A stretch of DNA of 64,000 nt from Rubrivivax gelatinosus IL144 (GTDB lineage: Bacteria; Pseudomonadota; Gammaproteobacteria; Burkholderiales; Burkholderiaceae_C). The notes under the pieces are model-generated. The model did no database searches, had not been told where the DNA came from, and was given only the letters and a program-made list of their open reading frames with translations. The stretch lies in NCBI RefSeq assembly GCF_000284255.1, contig NC_017075.1, positions 1,984,001 to 2,048,000 on the forward strand. Direction: 5' to 3'. A program made the translations under genes and the position numbers. Shown here piece after piece: positions 17,464 through 26,649 of the stretch (position 1 is its first letter; each line of letters begins with the position of its first letter).

Positions 17464-18434
17464 GCCTGCACCTCCTGGCGGGCGGTGGCGGGCGCCAGCA
17501 CCGGCAGCTCGCCGCCTTGCTGCAGCCCGAAATAGACGTCTTCGAGCGAGGGCTCGCGCACGACGAGGTCGTCCAGCCCGGCACCGGCCAGGCGCGCCAG
17601 CAGCGCCATCTTCTGCGGCCGCGGGCACTCCAGCAGCGCGTGTTCGCCGTCGCGGGCCACGAAACGCACGCCCGCCGGCAGCGAGCCCGCCAGCCCGGCG
17701 ATGGCTGCCGGCACGCCGCTGATCTGCACCCGCAGCGGCTGCGCCGACCGTTCGCGCAGCGCCTGCACGCTGCCTTGTGCGTGCACGCGCCCCTGGGCCA
17801 GCAGCGCCAGCGCGTCCACACGCTCCTGCAGCTCGGCCAGGATGTGCGAGCTGACGACGATGGTCGTGCCGCGCGCGCGCAGCGCGTCGAGCTCGGCATA
17901 GAACTCGCGCACCGCCAGCGGGTCCAGGCCGGTGGTCGGTTCGTCCAGCAGCAGCAGCCTGGGCTCGCCGAGCAGCGCCTGGGCGAAACCCAGCCGCTGG
18001 CGCATGCCCTTGGAATAGCCGCGCACCGGGCGCGAGGCCGCGGCGCCCAGGCCGACACGGTCCAGCAGCGGCGCGCATTCGGTGGCGTCGGCGCCCTTGA
18101 GCCGGGCGAAGAAACGCATCGTCTCGACGCCGCTCAGGTTGTCCCAGAGCACCAGGTTCTCCGGCAGGTAGCCGATGCCGCGGCGCACGGCGCGAAAGCC
18201 GCGGCCGCCGACGTCGGCGCCGCCGACGGTGACGCGGCCGGCGCTGGGTTCGATCAGCCCGAGCAGCAGCTTGAACAAGGTGCTCTTGCCGGCGCCGTTG
18301 TGGCCGACGAGCGCGAACAGCGTGCCCGCCGGCACGGCGAGGTCGACGCCGTCCAGCGCCTGCACCGTCTGGCCGCGGCCGCGGTAGCACTTGCCGACGC
18401 CGTGCAGCGCCAGCGCTTCAGCGTGTGCGTTCAA
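17460..18434 (-). CDS. nosF: NosF ABC transporter ATPase
   Basis: A 324-residue cytoplasmic ATPase of the NosDFY complex. Walker A is GHNGAGKST, the signature loop is YSKGMRQRL, Walker B is [12 protein letters not shown], and the H-loop follows in [10 protein letters not shown]. The C-terminal 90 residues form the regulatory extension seen in NosF. The start at 18434 ([17 protein letters not shown]) lies 17 bases inside the end of nosD, an overlap that supports coupled translation. Energy from ATP is thought to drive sulfur or copper-site maturation of NosZ in the periplasm. Confidence 0.92.
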   Translation of the reverse strand: MNAHAEALALHGVGKCYRGRGQTVQALDGVDLAVPAGTLFALVGHNGAGKSTLFKLLLGLIEPSAGRVTVGGADVGGRGFRAVRRGIGYLPENLVLWDNLSGVETMRFFARLKGADATECAPLLDRVGLGAAASRPVRGYSKGMRQRLGFAQALLGEPRLLLLDEPTTGLDPLAVREFYAELDALRARGTTIVVSSHILAELQERVDALALLAQGRVHAQGSVQALRERSAQPLRVQISGVPAAIAGLAGSLPAGVRFVARDGEHALLECPRPQKMALLARLAGAGLDDLVVREPSLEDVYFGLQQGGELPVLAPATARQEVQA

Positions 18435-19668
18435 TCCATTCGCTCCCGTTGGTGTGGCCGGGTTTCATCGCCGGCCGGTCGTCGACGACGCTGGGCACGC
18501 GCAGCACCGGGAACTGCTGTGCCAGCAGGCGCAGCGCCTGCACCGCCGGGCTGCCCATCAGCAGGCGCAGCGCCGGGTGGCGGTTCTGCAGCCGGTCGAC
18601 GACGTCGTTGGCCTCGTAGGGCACGTCGCCGACGCCGTCGCCGTCGCGGTCCCAGCCGAGGTAGGTGCTGAAGTAGTTGCCGCCGTTCCAGTGCTCGTCG
18701 CGGCCACCGACGTAGCGCACGGCCTCGCGGTTGGCGATGAAGTCGTTGTGTTCGACGGTGTTGCGTGTCGAGCCGGCGGCCAGGTGCACGCCGACGGCGT
18801 TGCCGACGATCAGGTTGCCGCGCAGCGTGGCGTACTCGACGTCGTAGATGAAGAAGCCGCGCTCGTTGCCGGCGACGACGTTGTCCTCGATGACCGAGTC
18901 CTGCAGCGTGCGCAGCATGATCCCGTGGTCGCTGTTGCCCCAGGTGCGGTTGCGGCGCACCACCTGGTCGCGCACCTCCATCAGCGCCAGCCCGCCGCGA
19001 TTCGCCCAGCTGTCGTTGTCCTCCCACAGGTTGCGGTAGGAGTTCATGTAGTGCGTGCCGTAGCGGCTGTGGTGCAGCCGGTTGCCGCGGAACACGGCGT
19101 CGTGCGAGACGTCGACGTAGAGTGCGTCGCGCACGAAGCTGATCTGGTTGCCGACGATCCGGGCACGCAGCGTGTTGTAGAGCTGCACGCCGTTGCCGCG
19201 CTGCGCCGAGTTCAGGTCGCGCAGGCCGGTGATGACGTTGTCTTCCACCCGAACGTCGTTGGCCTTCTCGATCCACAGCCCGAAGAGGTTGTAGGTCAGG
19301 TCGCAGCGACGGATGACGGCGCGGTGCGCGCCCGGCTGCACGTAGATGCCGGCCTGCTGGTCGACCAGGCTGTGGCCCGAGTCGCGCACGATCAGGCCTT
19401 CGATCGTCACGTCGGTGGCGCGGATGCGGATGACGTCGCCGCGCTGGCCGCCCGAGATCGTCGGCCGGTTGATGCCGCGCAGCGTCAGCGGCTTGTCGAT
19501 GACGAGCTGGGTCTCGTAGCGCCCGCGTTCGATCTCGACGACGTCGCCCGCCGCGGCGCGCGCCACCGTGCCGGCCAGGTCGCCGCCCGGCGCGACGCGC
19601 CAGGTCGCGGCCCAGGCGGGCGCCGTGGCCAGCGCCACGGTGCAGGCGAGCGCGCGCAGGAGTTTCAT
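18418..19668 (-). CDS. nosD: NosD periplasmic copper-site maturation protein
   Basis: A 416-residue periplasmic protein with a signal peptide ([20 protein letters not shown]). The body is a right-handed beta helix of CASH/NosD repeats (for example [53 protein letters not shown]). It works with NosF and NosY in assembling the CuZ centre of nitrous oxide reductase. ATG at 19668 overlaps the nosR stop by four bases. Length matches the family (about 410-440). Confidence 0.92.
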   Translation of the reverse strand: MKLLRALACTVALATAPAWAATWRVAPGGDLAGTVARAAAGDVVEIERGRYETQLVIDKPLTLRGINRPTISGGQRGDVIRIRATDVTIEGLIVRDSGHSLVDQQAGIYVQPGAHRAVIRRCDLTYNLFGLWIEKANDVRVEDNVITGLRDLNSAQRGNGVQLYNTLRARIVGNQISFVRDALYVDVSHDAVFRGNRLHHSRYGTHYMNSYRNLWEDNDSWANRGGLALMEVRDQVVRRNRTWGNSDHGIMLRTLQDSVIEDNVVAGNERGFFIYDVEYATLRGNLIVGNAVGVHLAAGSTRNTVEHNDFIANREAVRYVGGRDEHWNGGNYFSTYLGWDRDGDGVGDVPYEANDVVDRLQNRHPALRLLMGSPAVQALRLLAQQFPVLRVPSVVDDRPAMKPGHTNGSEWIERTR

Positions 19669-22271
19669 GCGTCGGGCAGGCCGGCGGCCTTCAGCAGCAG
19701 GAACAGCGAGGCGCCGATCAAGAGGTTCTTGAAGCCGACGTAGCTGGCCATGTCCATCCAGCTCGCCTGGCGGAAGTTCATGCGCCACCACGGGCCTTCC
19801 TTCACGTAGCGCCGGCCCTGCAGGCGGATCAGCAGCTCGTAGAGGCTCCAGCCGAACCACCAGCCGATGACCGCGGCCTGCGACAGCCGGCCGCCGGCGG
19901 CCAGGCCCCAGGCGACGGTGACGGCGAGCGCCAGCGCCAGCCCGGCGGCCGACAGCGCACGCTGCTCGCGCCAGCCATCGCGTGTCCAGGGCCAGAGGTG
20001 GTCGTGCAGCTCGTGCGTCCACCAGGCGAGGCCACGCGCGCTCGCCGGGTAGGGCGGGCGTGCCGGGGCGCTGGCCATGCGCGGGTCGGGGCCGTCGTTC
20101 GTGCGCGGCACCGCGGTTTCGGGCTGGAGGGGGATGAAGTAGCCGTCGCGGCCGATCTTCGTGATCAGCAGGCCGTCGCGTTCACGGCGCTTGCGCTCCT
20201 GCGACAGCGGCGGGCAGGCCTTGGTGTCGGTGTAGAGCACCATGCAGTCCAGGCAGTGCAGGCACTCGCGGTGGTCGATGCGGCCCGCGGCGTCGATCGC
20301 CTGCGCGCCGCAGTCGGTGGCGCAGGCCTTGCAGCGGTTGCAGTCGATCTTGCGGCGCAGCCCGAACCAGCGGAAGGTGCTGGGCATCGCCAGCGCCGCG
20401 CCCAGCGGGCAGATGTACTTGCAGTACGGGCGCTCGATGAAGATCGACAGCCCCAGCAGCGTGGCGACGAACAGCCCGTAAGGCCAGGGCCGGTTCCAGA
20501 TGCCGACGAGGAAGGTGGTCTTGAAGGGTTCGACCTCGGCCAGCTGCTCGGCCGTCGTCATCGACACCATGGACACCGCCAGCAGGCCGAAGAAGACGGC
20601 GTACTTGCCCCACTTCAGCCGGTCGTGCCAGGCGCGCGGCAGCTGGCGCTGGAAACGCGCCAGGCCGACCTTGCCGGCCAGCTTGTAGATGGCCTCGGAC
20701 AGCGAGCCGAACGGGCACAGCCAGCCGCAGAAAAGGCCGCGGCCGAACAGGAACACCGTGACCGCGATGAAGATCCAGAACAGGAAGATGAACGGGTCGC
20801 TCAGGAACAGCGACCAGGTCCACTGGTACAGCACCGAGTGGAACCAGGTCAGCACCTGTGTCACCGAAGGCTGGGCCATCAGCCCGAAGCCGACGAAGAC
20901 GATGGACAGCGCCCAGGCCGTGTACTTGAAGGCGTTGACCGGCCACTTGTTCTTGCGCGTCGATCGTTCGGTCAGCCGGTCACGCAAGGACCAGACGACG
21001 CCGACGGCCAGCAGCAGCGCGGCGAACAGCGCGATCTTCAGCCGCTGCGTCGACCAGACGCGCTTCCACGGCGCGTCGTCCTCGTCGGCCGCGGGCCGGC
21101 CGCCTTGCAGCAGCTCGTCGGGCAGCCAGTAGCCGGCCTCGAAACGCATGAAGCTGCGGTGGCCGGTGGCGCGGTCGACACGGCTGCCCAGGAAGGCCAG
21201 CTTCCACGGGTAGGCGGCCGAGAAGGCGCTGGAACGCACGATGAAGATCGCCGACTCGGTGACCGCCGGCGCGCCTGCGGCCTCGATGCCGTAGAGGTTC
21301 ATCGCGTCGAGGTCGCGGAAGGTGAAGGCGTCGTGGCCCTGCTTGATCTGCACGCGGTCGAAGATGCCGCCGCGCACGAAGCCCGAGCCCTTGAACGATT
21401 CCTTGCCGGCGGTGCGCACGATGAAGATCGCGTGTTCGCCGTCGGCCAGCTGCGAGCGCAGGCGCGCGTAGCCGGCGTCGCCGAGCACGCTGGCGCCGAC
21501 GCCGGGGTGGTTGAGGTCGCCGAACCAGAGTTCGATGAACGGTGCGCCGCCGTCGGCGTCCAGGCCGACCTGCTGCGGCGTCACGCGCAGGCGCTTGACG
21601 AGGCCGGCGTCCACGAGCTGCGGCCAGGTCCAGCGGCGCTCGGCGCCGGCCCACGACGCCGGCTCGCGGTTCACCGGCGCGATCAGCCCGACCTGACGGC
21701 CGACGGCCGCGCCCGACAGGCTCATCACCTGGTTCTGGGCGATGACGGTGACGGTGGCACCGGAGATCGCGTCGACGCCGAGGATGTTCTCGTCGGGCCG
21801 CGACGGCCCGACCTCGATCTTGTCGGCGATGCCCTTGCCGACGTACTGCTCGTTGAACCTGATCAGCGCCGACTCGGGGATGCCCAGCAGCAGGATCGGC
21901 TCGGAGTGCTTGAGCACCTTGACGCCGACGTAGCGGCCGTCCCGGGCGATGCCGATCAGCGTGACGACCGGCTTGCCGGAGTACGCCGGCGTGTCGGTGA
22001 CGTCGGTCGACAGCACGACCCAGCCCAGCAGCGTTTCGCCGGCACCGTAGGCCTCGACGTAGGGCGGGCTGCCGCGACGCGTGGAGAAGCGCACGGCGCC
22101 GGGGAAGACCGCGGCGCAGGGCACACGCGCGCACAAGTCGGGCGCGCTCGCCAGGTCGGCGGGCAGTTCGGCCTCGTAGGCGCCGCCGGCGGCTTGCGCG
22201 GGCAGCGCGGCGGCGAAGGCCAGCCACAGCGCGACGAGGAACAGGGGCAGGGGCAACAGGGACTTCCTCAT
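19665..22271 (-). CDS. nosR: NosR flavo-iron-sulfur membrane protein, C-terminally extended
   Basis: An 868-residue membrane protein that passes electrons to NosZ and is needed for nos expression. Order: signal peptide; periplasmic FMN-binding domain with the ApbE target DAISGAT (167-173, Thr173 the predicted flavin site); membrane helices with FCGWLCPFG and YCKYICPLG; then two ferredoxin-type clusters (CNRCKACATDCG and CLHCLDC). After the ferredoxin part comes an extra region of about 135 residues with two or three hydrophobic helices (MASAPARPP to the end), making it longer than the roughly 720-residue Pseudomonas protein. The ATG at 22271 has a poor ribosome site and stands only about 15 bases after the terminator that follows nosZ. 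Confidence 0.92.
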   Translation of the reverse strand: MRKSLLPLPLFLVALWLAFAAALPAQAAGGAYEAELPADLASAPDLCARVPCAAVFPGAVRFSTRRGSPPYVEAYGAGETLLGWVVLSTDVTDTPAYSGKPVVTLIGIARDGRYVGVKVLKHSEPILLLGIPESALIRFNEQYVGKGIADKIEVGPSRPDENILGVDAISGATVTVIAQNQVMSLSGAAVGRQVGLIAPVNREPASWAGAERRWTWPQLVDAGLVKRLRVTPQQVGLDADGGAPFIELWFGDLNHPGVGASVLGDAGYARLRSQLADGEHAIFIVRTAGKESFKGSGFVRGGIFDRVQIKQGHDAFTFRDLDAMNLYGIEAAGAPAVTESAIFIVRSSAFSAAYPWKLAFLGSRVDRATGHRSFMRFEAGYWLPDELLQGGRPAADEDDAPWKRVWSTQRLKIALFAALLLAVGVVWSLRDRLTERSTRKNKWPVNAFKYTAWALSIVFVGFGLMAQPSVTQVLTWFHSVLYQWTWSLFLSDPFIFLFWIFIAVTVFLFGRGLFCGWLCPFGSLSEAIYKLAGKVGLARFQRQLPRAWHDRLKWGKYAVFFGLLAVSMVSMTTAEQLAEVEPFKTTFLVGIWNRPWPYGLFVATLLGLSIFIERPYCKYICPLGAALAMPSTFRWFGLRRKIDCNRCKACATDCGAQAIDAAGRIDHRECLHCLDCMVLYTDTKACPPLSQERKRRERDGLLITKIGRDGYFIPLQPETAVPRTNDGPDPRMASAPARPPYPASARGLAWWTHELHDHLWPWTRDGWREQRALSAAGLALALAVTVAWGLAAGGRLSQAAVIGWWFGWSLYELLIRLQGRRYVKEGPWWRMNFRQASWMDMASYVGFKNLLIGASLFLLLKAAGLPDA

Positions 22272-22285
22272 CGCGGCACGAATGG

Positions 22286-22315
22286 AAAAAACCCCGCCCG
22301 CGGGTGCAGGCGGGG
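22286..22315 (-). terminator. Intrinsic terminator between nosZ and nosR
   Basis: On the minus strand CCCCGCC pairs with GGCGGGG around a short GC-rich loop, followed at once by six T. It lies about 50 bases after the nosZ stop and ends about 15 bases before the nosR ATG. It should stop or reduce transcription from nosZ into nosRDFYL. Confidence 0.8.
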
Positions 22316-22366
22316 TGACAAGACTCTCCTGAGGACGTTTCCGGAGAGAGGGACGAGCGACGAGGC

Positions 22367-24289
22367 CTAGGCCTCGACGATCATGCGGGTGCGCATCTCC
22401 AGGTGCAGCGCATGGCAGAAGTGCGTGCAGTAGCACCAGTACACGCCCGGCTTGCCGGCCGTGAACGTCACCGACTTCGTCTCCTGCGGGTTGACGATGA
22501 AGTTGACGTTGTGGTTCGGGATCGCGAAGCCGTGCGTCAGGTCCTCGACCTTGTCCAGGTTGGTGAGGATCAGCGTCACCTCGTCGCCGCTCTTCACCTT
22601 GAACTCGCGCAGGCTGAACGCCGGCGCCTGCGAGGTGAGCTTGACGGTGACCTTCCTGCCGTTGCGCGTGACGCCGGACTCCTTCGGGTCCTTCACCGCG
22701 ATCGGCGATTCGTCGAGCGAATACACCTGCTTGGGCTTGACGATGTCGCGCTTGAAGATGATGAAGTCGTGCGGCTCGCCACGCACCGGGTGGTCGGCCA
22801 GCAGCACCATCTTGTCGCCCGAGATGTCGATGAACTGCTCGTTCTCCGGGTGCAGCGGGCCCACCGGCAGGAAGCGGTCCTTGCTGAACTTGCAGCCCAC
22901 CGCGAGGTACTTGCCGTCGGCGGCCGCGGTCTCGCTGTGCGTGGCGCTCAGGTGGCCCGGCTGGTAGTGCACGTCCAGGCGGTCGACGACGTACTTGGCG
23001 CTCTTGTCGCCCTGGTGGAACTTGATCGCGGCGTCGACGTTCCACTTCACGACCTGGCTGTCCAGGAACAGCGTGGTGTAGGCGTTGCCGCGGCCGTCGA
23101 AGGCGGTGTGCAGGGGGCCCAGGCCCAGCTCGACCTCGGCGACGATGACGTCGTCGAGCTTCTCGAGCTTGCCGTCGAACCAGTCCAGCACCTTGGCGAG
23201 TTCGATGACGGTGCCGGTGGGCGAGAGCTTGCCCGAGCAGATGAAGTACTTGCCGTCGGGCGAGGCGTTGACACCGTGCGGGTTCTTCGGCACCGAGACG
23301 TAGCCGGCGAGCGCGGTCTTCGGGTCCTTGTTCGCTTCGCGCGTGGCGTCGACGACCGGCACCTTGCTGTCGCCGATGGTCTTGAACTTGCCGGCCTTGA
23401 CCGCCGCCTCGACGCGCGCGACGTGGAAGAACAGGCAGGCGTCGCGCTCGGCGGACATCATGTCCTCGTAGTGCACGCCGCCTTCGGTGTTGTACTGGTT
23501 GGTCGCCGCGAGCTTGCCGTCGTACGAGGTGGCGACGAGGTCGCAGTTGCCGTCGATCAGCGCCTGCCAGCGCACTTCCATGGTCTCGGCGTCGACGCAG
23601 CTGAAGATCGAGCGGTACTTCGAGCCGTCCTCGGTGCCGGCGTTGGGCAGCGGGATCGCGAACTCGCCGCCGCAGAACACGCGCGTCGTGTAGTTGATCG
23701 CCGGGTCCACCGGGTCGCGCTTGTCCGGGAAGATGCCGTGGAAGCCCTGGACGTTGGGCAGCTGCGTGATCTTGTCGCAGACGAAGTAGTCCAGCCGGAT
23801 GCGCGCGATGCGGGCGTTGATCTTGTCGTTGATCCACGCGTAGCGGCCGTCGTAGTTGCCGTCCTTGTACGAGGCGTGCGTGTGGTGGGTGTCGGCCACC
23901 GTGTAGCGCAGCGAGCCGTCGGGCTTGGTGCCCATGACCTTCTTCGACTCGTTGGTGATGCCCCAGCCGACCAGCGCGTCGGGGTTGAACACCGGGATGC
24001 GGTGGATCTCGCGACCCGAAGGCAGGCCCAGCACGCGCATGTCGCCGGTGTGGCCGCCGCTCCAGAGGCCGTAGTAGGAGTCGAGTTCGCCCGGGGCGAG
24101 GTGCGTCGCGTTGGCGGCACCGGCATGGCTGCCGGCCGCGGCCGACGCCGGCGCGGCGGCACCGGCGGCACCGCTCTTGTCGGTGCAGGCGCCGACGGCC
24201 ACCGCCAGGCCCGACAGGGCCGCGGTGTTCAGGAAGCGGCGCCGCGCCGGCACGTCGGCCGCGGCTTCGGGGGTCTTGTCGTGTTGCAT
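22367..24289 (-). CDS. nosZ: Nitrous oxide reductase NosZ, Tat-dependent
   Basis: A 640-residue periplasmic multicopper enzyme that reduces N2O to N2 in the last step of denitrification. The ATG at 24289 gives MQHDKTPEAA and a twin-arginine signal (ARRRFLNTAALSGLAVAVGA), as in clade I NosZ. The N-terminal propeller supplies the CuZ histidines (DTHHTHAS, NPHGVN, GPLHTAF and similar). The C-terminal cupredoxin domain carries the CuA site YWCYCTHFCHALHLEM. Length fits the family. It is first in the cluster, ahead of nosR, unlike the common nosRZDFYLX order. Confidence 0.97.
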   Translation of the reverse strand: MQHDKTPEAAADVPARRRFLNTAALSGLAVAVGACTDKSGAAGAAAPASAAAGSHAGAANATHLAPGELDSYYGLWSGGHTGDMRVLGLPSGREIHRIPVFNPDALVGWGITNESKKVMGTKPDGSLRYTVADTHHTHASYKDGNYDGRYAWINDKINARIARIRLDYFVCDKITQLPNVQGFHGIFPDKRDPVDPAINYTTRVFCGGEFAIPLPNAGTEDGSKYRSIFSCVDAETMEVRWQALIDGNCDLVATSYDGKLAATNQYNTEGGVHYEDMMSAERDACLFFHVARVEAAVKAGKFKTIGDSKVPVVDATREANKDPKTALAGYVSVPKNPHGVNASPDGKYFICSGKLSPTGTVIELAKVLDWFDGKLEKLDDVIVAEVELGLGPLHTAFDGRGNAYTTLFLDSQVVKWNVDAAIKFHQGDKSAKYVVDRLDVHYQPGHLSATHSETAAADGKYLAVGCKFSKDRFLPVGPLHPENEQFIDISGDKMVLLADHPVRGEPHDFIIFKRDIVKPKQVYSLDESPIAVKDPKESGVTRNGRKVTVKLTSQAPAFSLREFKVKSGDEVTLILTNLDKVEDLTHGFAIPNHNVNFIVNPQETKSVTFTAGKPGVYWCYCTHFCHALHLEMRTRMIVEA

Positions 24290-24388
24290 GTGACTCGGAA
24301 GGTCAGGGGGTGGGGCGGCTCCCGACGACCGACCGGTCATCACCTTGGAGCGCAAGGTGGATGCTGCGGATTTGGTGAATTCATCGCC

Positions 24389-24402
24389 TTAAACGAGTTC
24401 AA
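24389..24402. promoter_or_regulatory. Possible FNR/Dnr-type box between nosZ and cytochrome gene
   Basis: TTAAACGAGTTCAA (reverse TTGAACTCGTTTAA) fits the spacing TTGAT-N4-ATCAA with about seven of ten positions. It stands about 100 bases from both divergent start codons, a sensible place for oxygen- or NO-responsive control of nosZ and the cytochrome gene. Confidence 0.35.
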
Positions 24403-24493
24403 GGATTTCCTGGGACCGCCGGGCTATGGTTCGCGCCCACACCGCCTCGACCGCGGTCCCGCTGCCTGGCAGTGCTCTCCCGACACCGACACC

Positions 24494-24928
24494 ATGACCC
24501 TCGCCCGCACCTTGATCGCCACCGTCGCACTTGCCGCGCTCGCCGCCTGCGGCCGCCAGGAGCCTCCGGCCGCGCCGGCCGCCGCGCCCCAAGCCTCGAC
24601 ACCCGCCCCCGCCGCCGCGACCACCGCCCCGGCCACGCCGGCCGCCACCGAAGTCGCTGCCGCCCCGGCGGCCAACGACACCGGCAAAGCCACCTACGGC
24701 AAGGTCTGCGTGATGTGCCACGGCGCCGGCATCGGCGGCGCGCCGAAGATCGGCGACAAGGCCGCCTGGGGCCCGCGCATCGCGCAAGGCCAGGACACGC
24801 TCTACAAGCACGCGCTCGAAGGCTTCACCGGCAGCCAGGGGATGATGCCGGCCAAGGGCGGCGGCGCGAACCTGAGCGACGACGACGTGAAAGCCGCCGT
24901 CGATCACATGGTCGCCGCAGGGAAGTGA
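24494..24928 (+). CDS. Monohaem cytochrome c lipoprotein, c5-like
   Basis: A 144-residue electron-transfer protein. The signal sequence ends at a lipobox (LAALAACG), then comes a Pro/Ala-rich linker of about 45 residues, then a single haem domain with CVMCH and a distal Met in GMMPAKGG. The form matches cytochrome c5/c-555 type domains. It is probably tethered in the periplasm and may hand electrons to NosZ, given its divergent position next to nosZ across a possible FNR-type box. A strong hairpin follows the stop codon. Confidence 0.85.
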   Translation: MTLARTLIATVALAALAACGRQEPPAAPAAAPQASTPAPAAATTAPATPAATEVAAAPAANDTGKATYGKVCVMCHGAGIGGAPKIGDKAAWGPRIAQGQDTLYKHALEGFTGSQGMMPAKGGGANLSDDDVKAAVDHMVAAGK

Positions 24929-24968
24929 TGGCCCCCGGCCGCCTGGCGGCCGCCCCCCGAGGGGGCAA

Positions 24969-25002
24969 CCTGACCGGACCGGGAGACCCGGATCCGGTCA
25001 GG
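24969..25002 (+). terminator. Long hairpin after cytochrome c gene
   Basis: CCTGACCGGA pairs with TCCGGTCAGG, and inside it CCGGG with CCCGG, around a loop AGA. No T run follows, so it may act as a weak terminator or as an RNA-stabilising element between the cytochrome gene and apbE. Just upstream lie two small GC hairpins (24945-24966). Confidence 0.5.
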
Positions 25003-25061
25003 CGCATTAACCGCGCCACTCCCCCTGGTCGCCGGTGGCGACCTGTCCCCGAGGGGCATCC

Positions 25062-26108
25062 GTGCCCACGACTCCGATGACTCTTTCGCCAATGCTTCGC
25101 CACCCCACCCGGCGCCGGCTGCTGCTCGGCGGCGGCCTGGTCATGGCCGCGCCGCTGGCCTCGCAGGCGATGCCGGCCGCCGCGGCCGGGCACGAATCGC
25201 GGGTGCTGATGGGCACGCGCATCGACCTCACCGTCGTCGACGCCGACCCGGCGCGCCGTGCCGCGGCGCTGGCCGCGGCCTGGCGGCGCATGGAGGCCGA
25301 CGCGGCGCGCTGGAGCCGCTTCCGTGGCGACGGCGCACTGGCGCGGCTGGCCGCTGCCGCCGGTGCGCGTGCGCTGAGCGTCGACCCCGACACCGCCGAG
25401 CTGCTGCGCGGCGCGCGCCGCTGCGCCGAGGCCACCGACGGCTGCTTCGACCCCACCGTCGGCGCTTACGAAGACTGGCACTTCGGCGACGGTGCCGAGG
25501 CCCGTGTGCCCGCCGCCGCGCGGCTGGCGGCCCAGCGCCGGCGCGTCGGCTTCGAGCATCTGGAGATCGAGCGCGACGCGCCGCGTGCACGCCTGGCGCG
25601 CAGCGGCATGCGGCTGGATCTGGGCGGTTTCGCCAAGCTGCCGGTGCTGGCCGGCGGGCTGCAGGCGCTGCAGCAGGCCGGCGTGCGGCGGGCGATGGTC
25701 AACGGCGGCGGCGACGTGCTGTGCCTGGGGCAGGGCCGCGACCCGGCCTGGCGCATCGGCGTGCGCGACCCGGCCGAGCCTTCGCGGCTGCGCGGCGTCG
25801 TCGCGCTGCGTTCGGGCGTCGTCGCGTCCTCGGGCGACTACGAGCGCTTCTTCATCGATGCCCAGGGCCGGCGCCAGCACCACATCCTGGACCCGCGCAG
25901 CGGCTGGCCGACACGCGGCCTGCACGGCGTGACGCTGGTGGCCGAGCAGGTCGAGACCGTCAACGGCCTGGGCGCGGCGACCATGGTCGGCGGCGTGCGA
26001 CGCGCGCAGAGCTGGCTGGCGGCGCGCCCCGGTGTCGACGCGCTGACCGTCGGCGACGATGGCGCCTGGTTCGCCGGGCGCATGGCCGAGCGCCTCGCTG
26101 CGCTGTGA
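25062..26108 (+). CDS. apbE: FAD:protein FMN transferase (ApbE/NosX-like)
   Basis: A 348-residue enzyme that attaches FMN to a Thr of target proteins through a phosphoester bond. A Tat-like signal (HPTRRRLLLGGGLV) sends it to the periplasm. ApbE features: MGTRIDLTVVD, FDPTVGAYEDWHFG, LDLGGFAK, VNGGGDV, and the metal-site region HHILDPRSGWPTRG. The GTG at 25062 has GAGGGG five bases upstream and is preferred; ATG at 25077 or 25092 is possible. The target here is very likely NosR, which carries DAISGAT. In other denitrifiers the same job is done by NosX. Confidence 0.88.
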   Translation: MPTTPMTLSPMLRHPTRRRLLLGGGLVMAAPLASQAMPAAAAGHESRVLMGTRIDLTVVDADPARRAAALAAAWRRMEADAARWSRFRGDGALARLAAAAGARALSVDPDTAELLRGARRCAEATDGCFDPTVGAYEDWHFGDGAEARVPAAARLAAQRRRVGFEHLEIERDAPRARLARSGMRLDLGGFAKLPVLAGGLQALQQAGVRRAMVNGGGDVLCLGQGRDPAWRIGVRDPAEPSRLRGVVALRSGVVASSGDYERFFIDAQGRRQHHILDPRSGWPTRGLHGVTLVAEQVETVNGLGAATMVGGVRRAQSWLAARPGVDALTVGDDGAWFAGRMAERLAAL

Positions 26109-26125
26109 GTGCGACCTAGAATCGC

Positions 26126-26512
26126 TTGACCTTGAGCAAGCGCGGCCGCCACCCATTCGCCCTCTGGATCGCCGCGCTGGTGATCCTGATGGCCTCGCTC
26201 GCGCCCTCGGTCTCGCAGGCGCTGGGTTTTGCGCGCAGCGCCGCGGCGGTGGAGATCTGCACCGCGCACGGCTCGGTCTGGGTCGATGCCGACACCGGCG
26301 ACGAGACCGACGGCCCGGCGAGCGCCGGCCACCTGTTCGAGCACTGCCCCTTCTGCTCGCTGCACGCCCCGGCGCTGGGCCTGCCGCCGGCGCCGCTGGC
26401 CTTGCCCGGCGTGCCGCCGGGCGCGGAGCCGCTGCCGCGCGCCTTCCTCGCGGCCGCCCGCACGCCGCACGCCTGGGTCACGGCCCAGCCCCGCGCACCG
26501 CCGCGGGCCTGA
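26126..26512 (+). CDS. DUF2946-type small envelope protein
   Basis: A 128-residue protein with an N-terminal hydrophobic helix (ALWIAALVILMASLAPSVS) and a later EHCPFCSLHA motif, which is the DUF2946 hallmark. His and Cys residues (CTAHG, HLFEHCPFCSLHAP) could bind copper or haem. The likely start is the TTG at 26126 or the TTG two codons later. It precedes a TonB-dependent receptor and a PepSY protein on the same strand, a grouping often seen in Burkholderiales metal-uptake loci; its exact role is unknown. Confidence 0.65.
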   Translation: MTLSKRGRHPFALWIAALVILMASLAPSVSQALGFARSAAAVEICTAHGSVWVDADTGDETDGPASAGHLFEHCPFCSLHAPALGLPPAPLALPGVPPGAEPLPRAFLAAARTPHAWVTAQPRAPPRA

Positions 26513-26649
26513 ACGAAACACGCTGACGCGCCGCTGCGGCCGTCATGCCTTCCGCCTTGGGCCTCCCGGCCCGCCCGTCCTGGCCGTCCGTCGGCCGGGG
26601 CTTCGTCGCCGTGCCCGCTCGGGCTGCGGCGCCACCGGATTTCGTTCCC

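Noticed and set aside
22403..24493. A plus-strand open frame over nosZ, continuing into the cytochrome gene
   Set aside because: The first 697 codons are the antisense shadow of nosZ; only the part from 24494 is a gene.
26513..26649. A cobalamin riboswitch before the TonB receptor
   Set aside because: The B12-box and its surrounding conserved blocks are not present.
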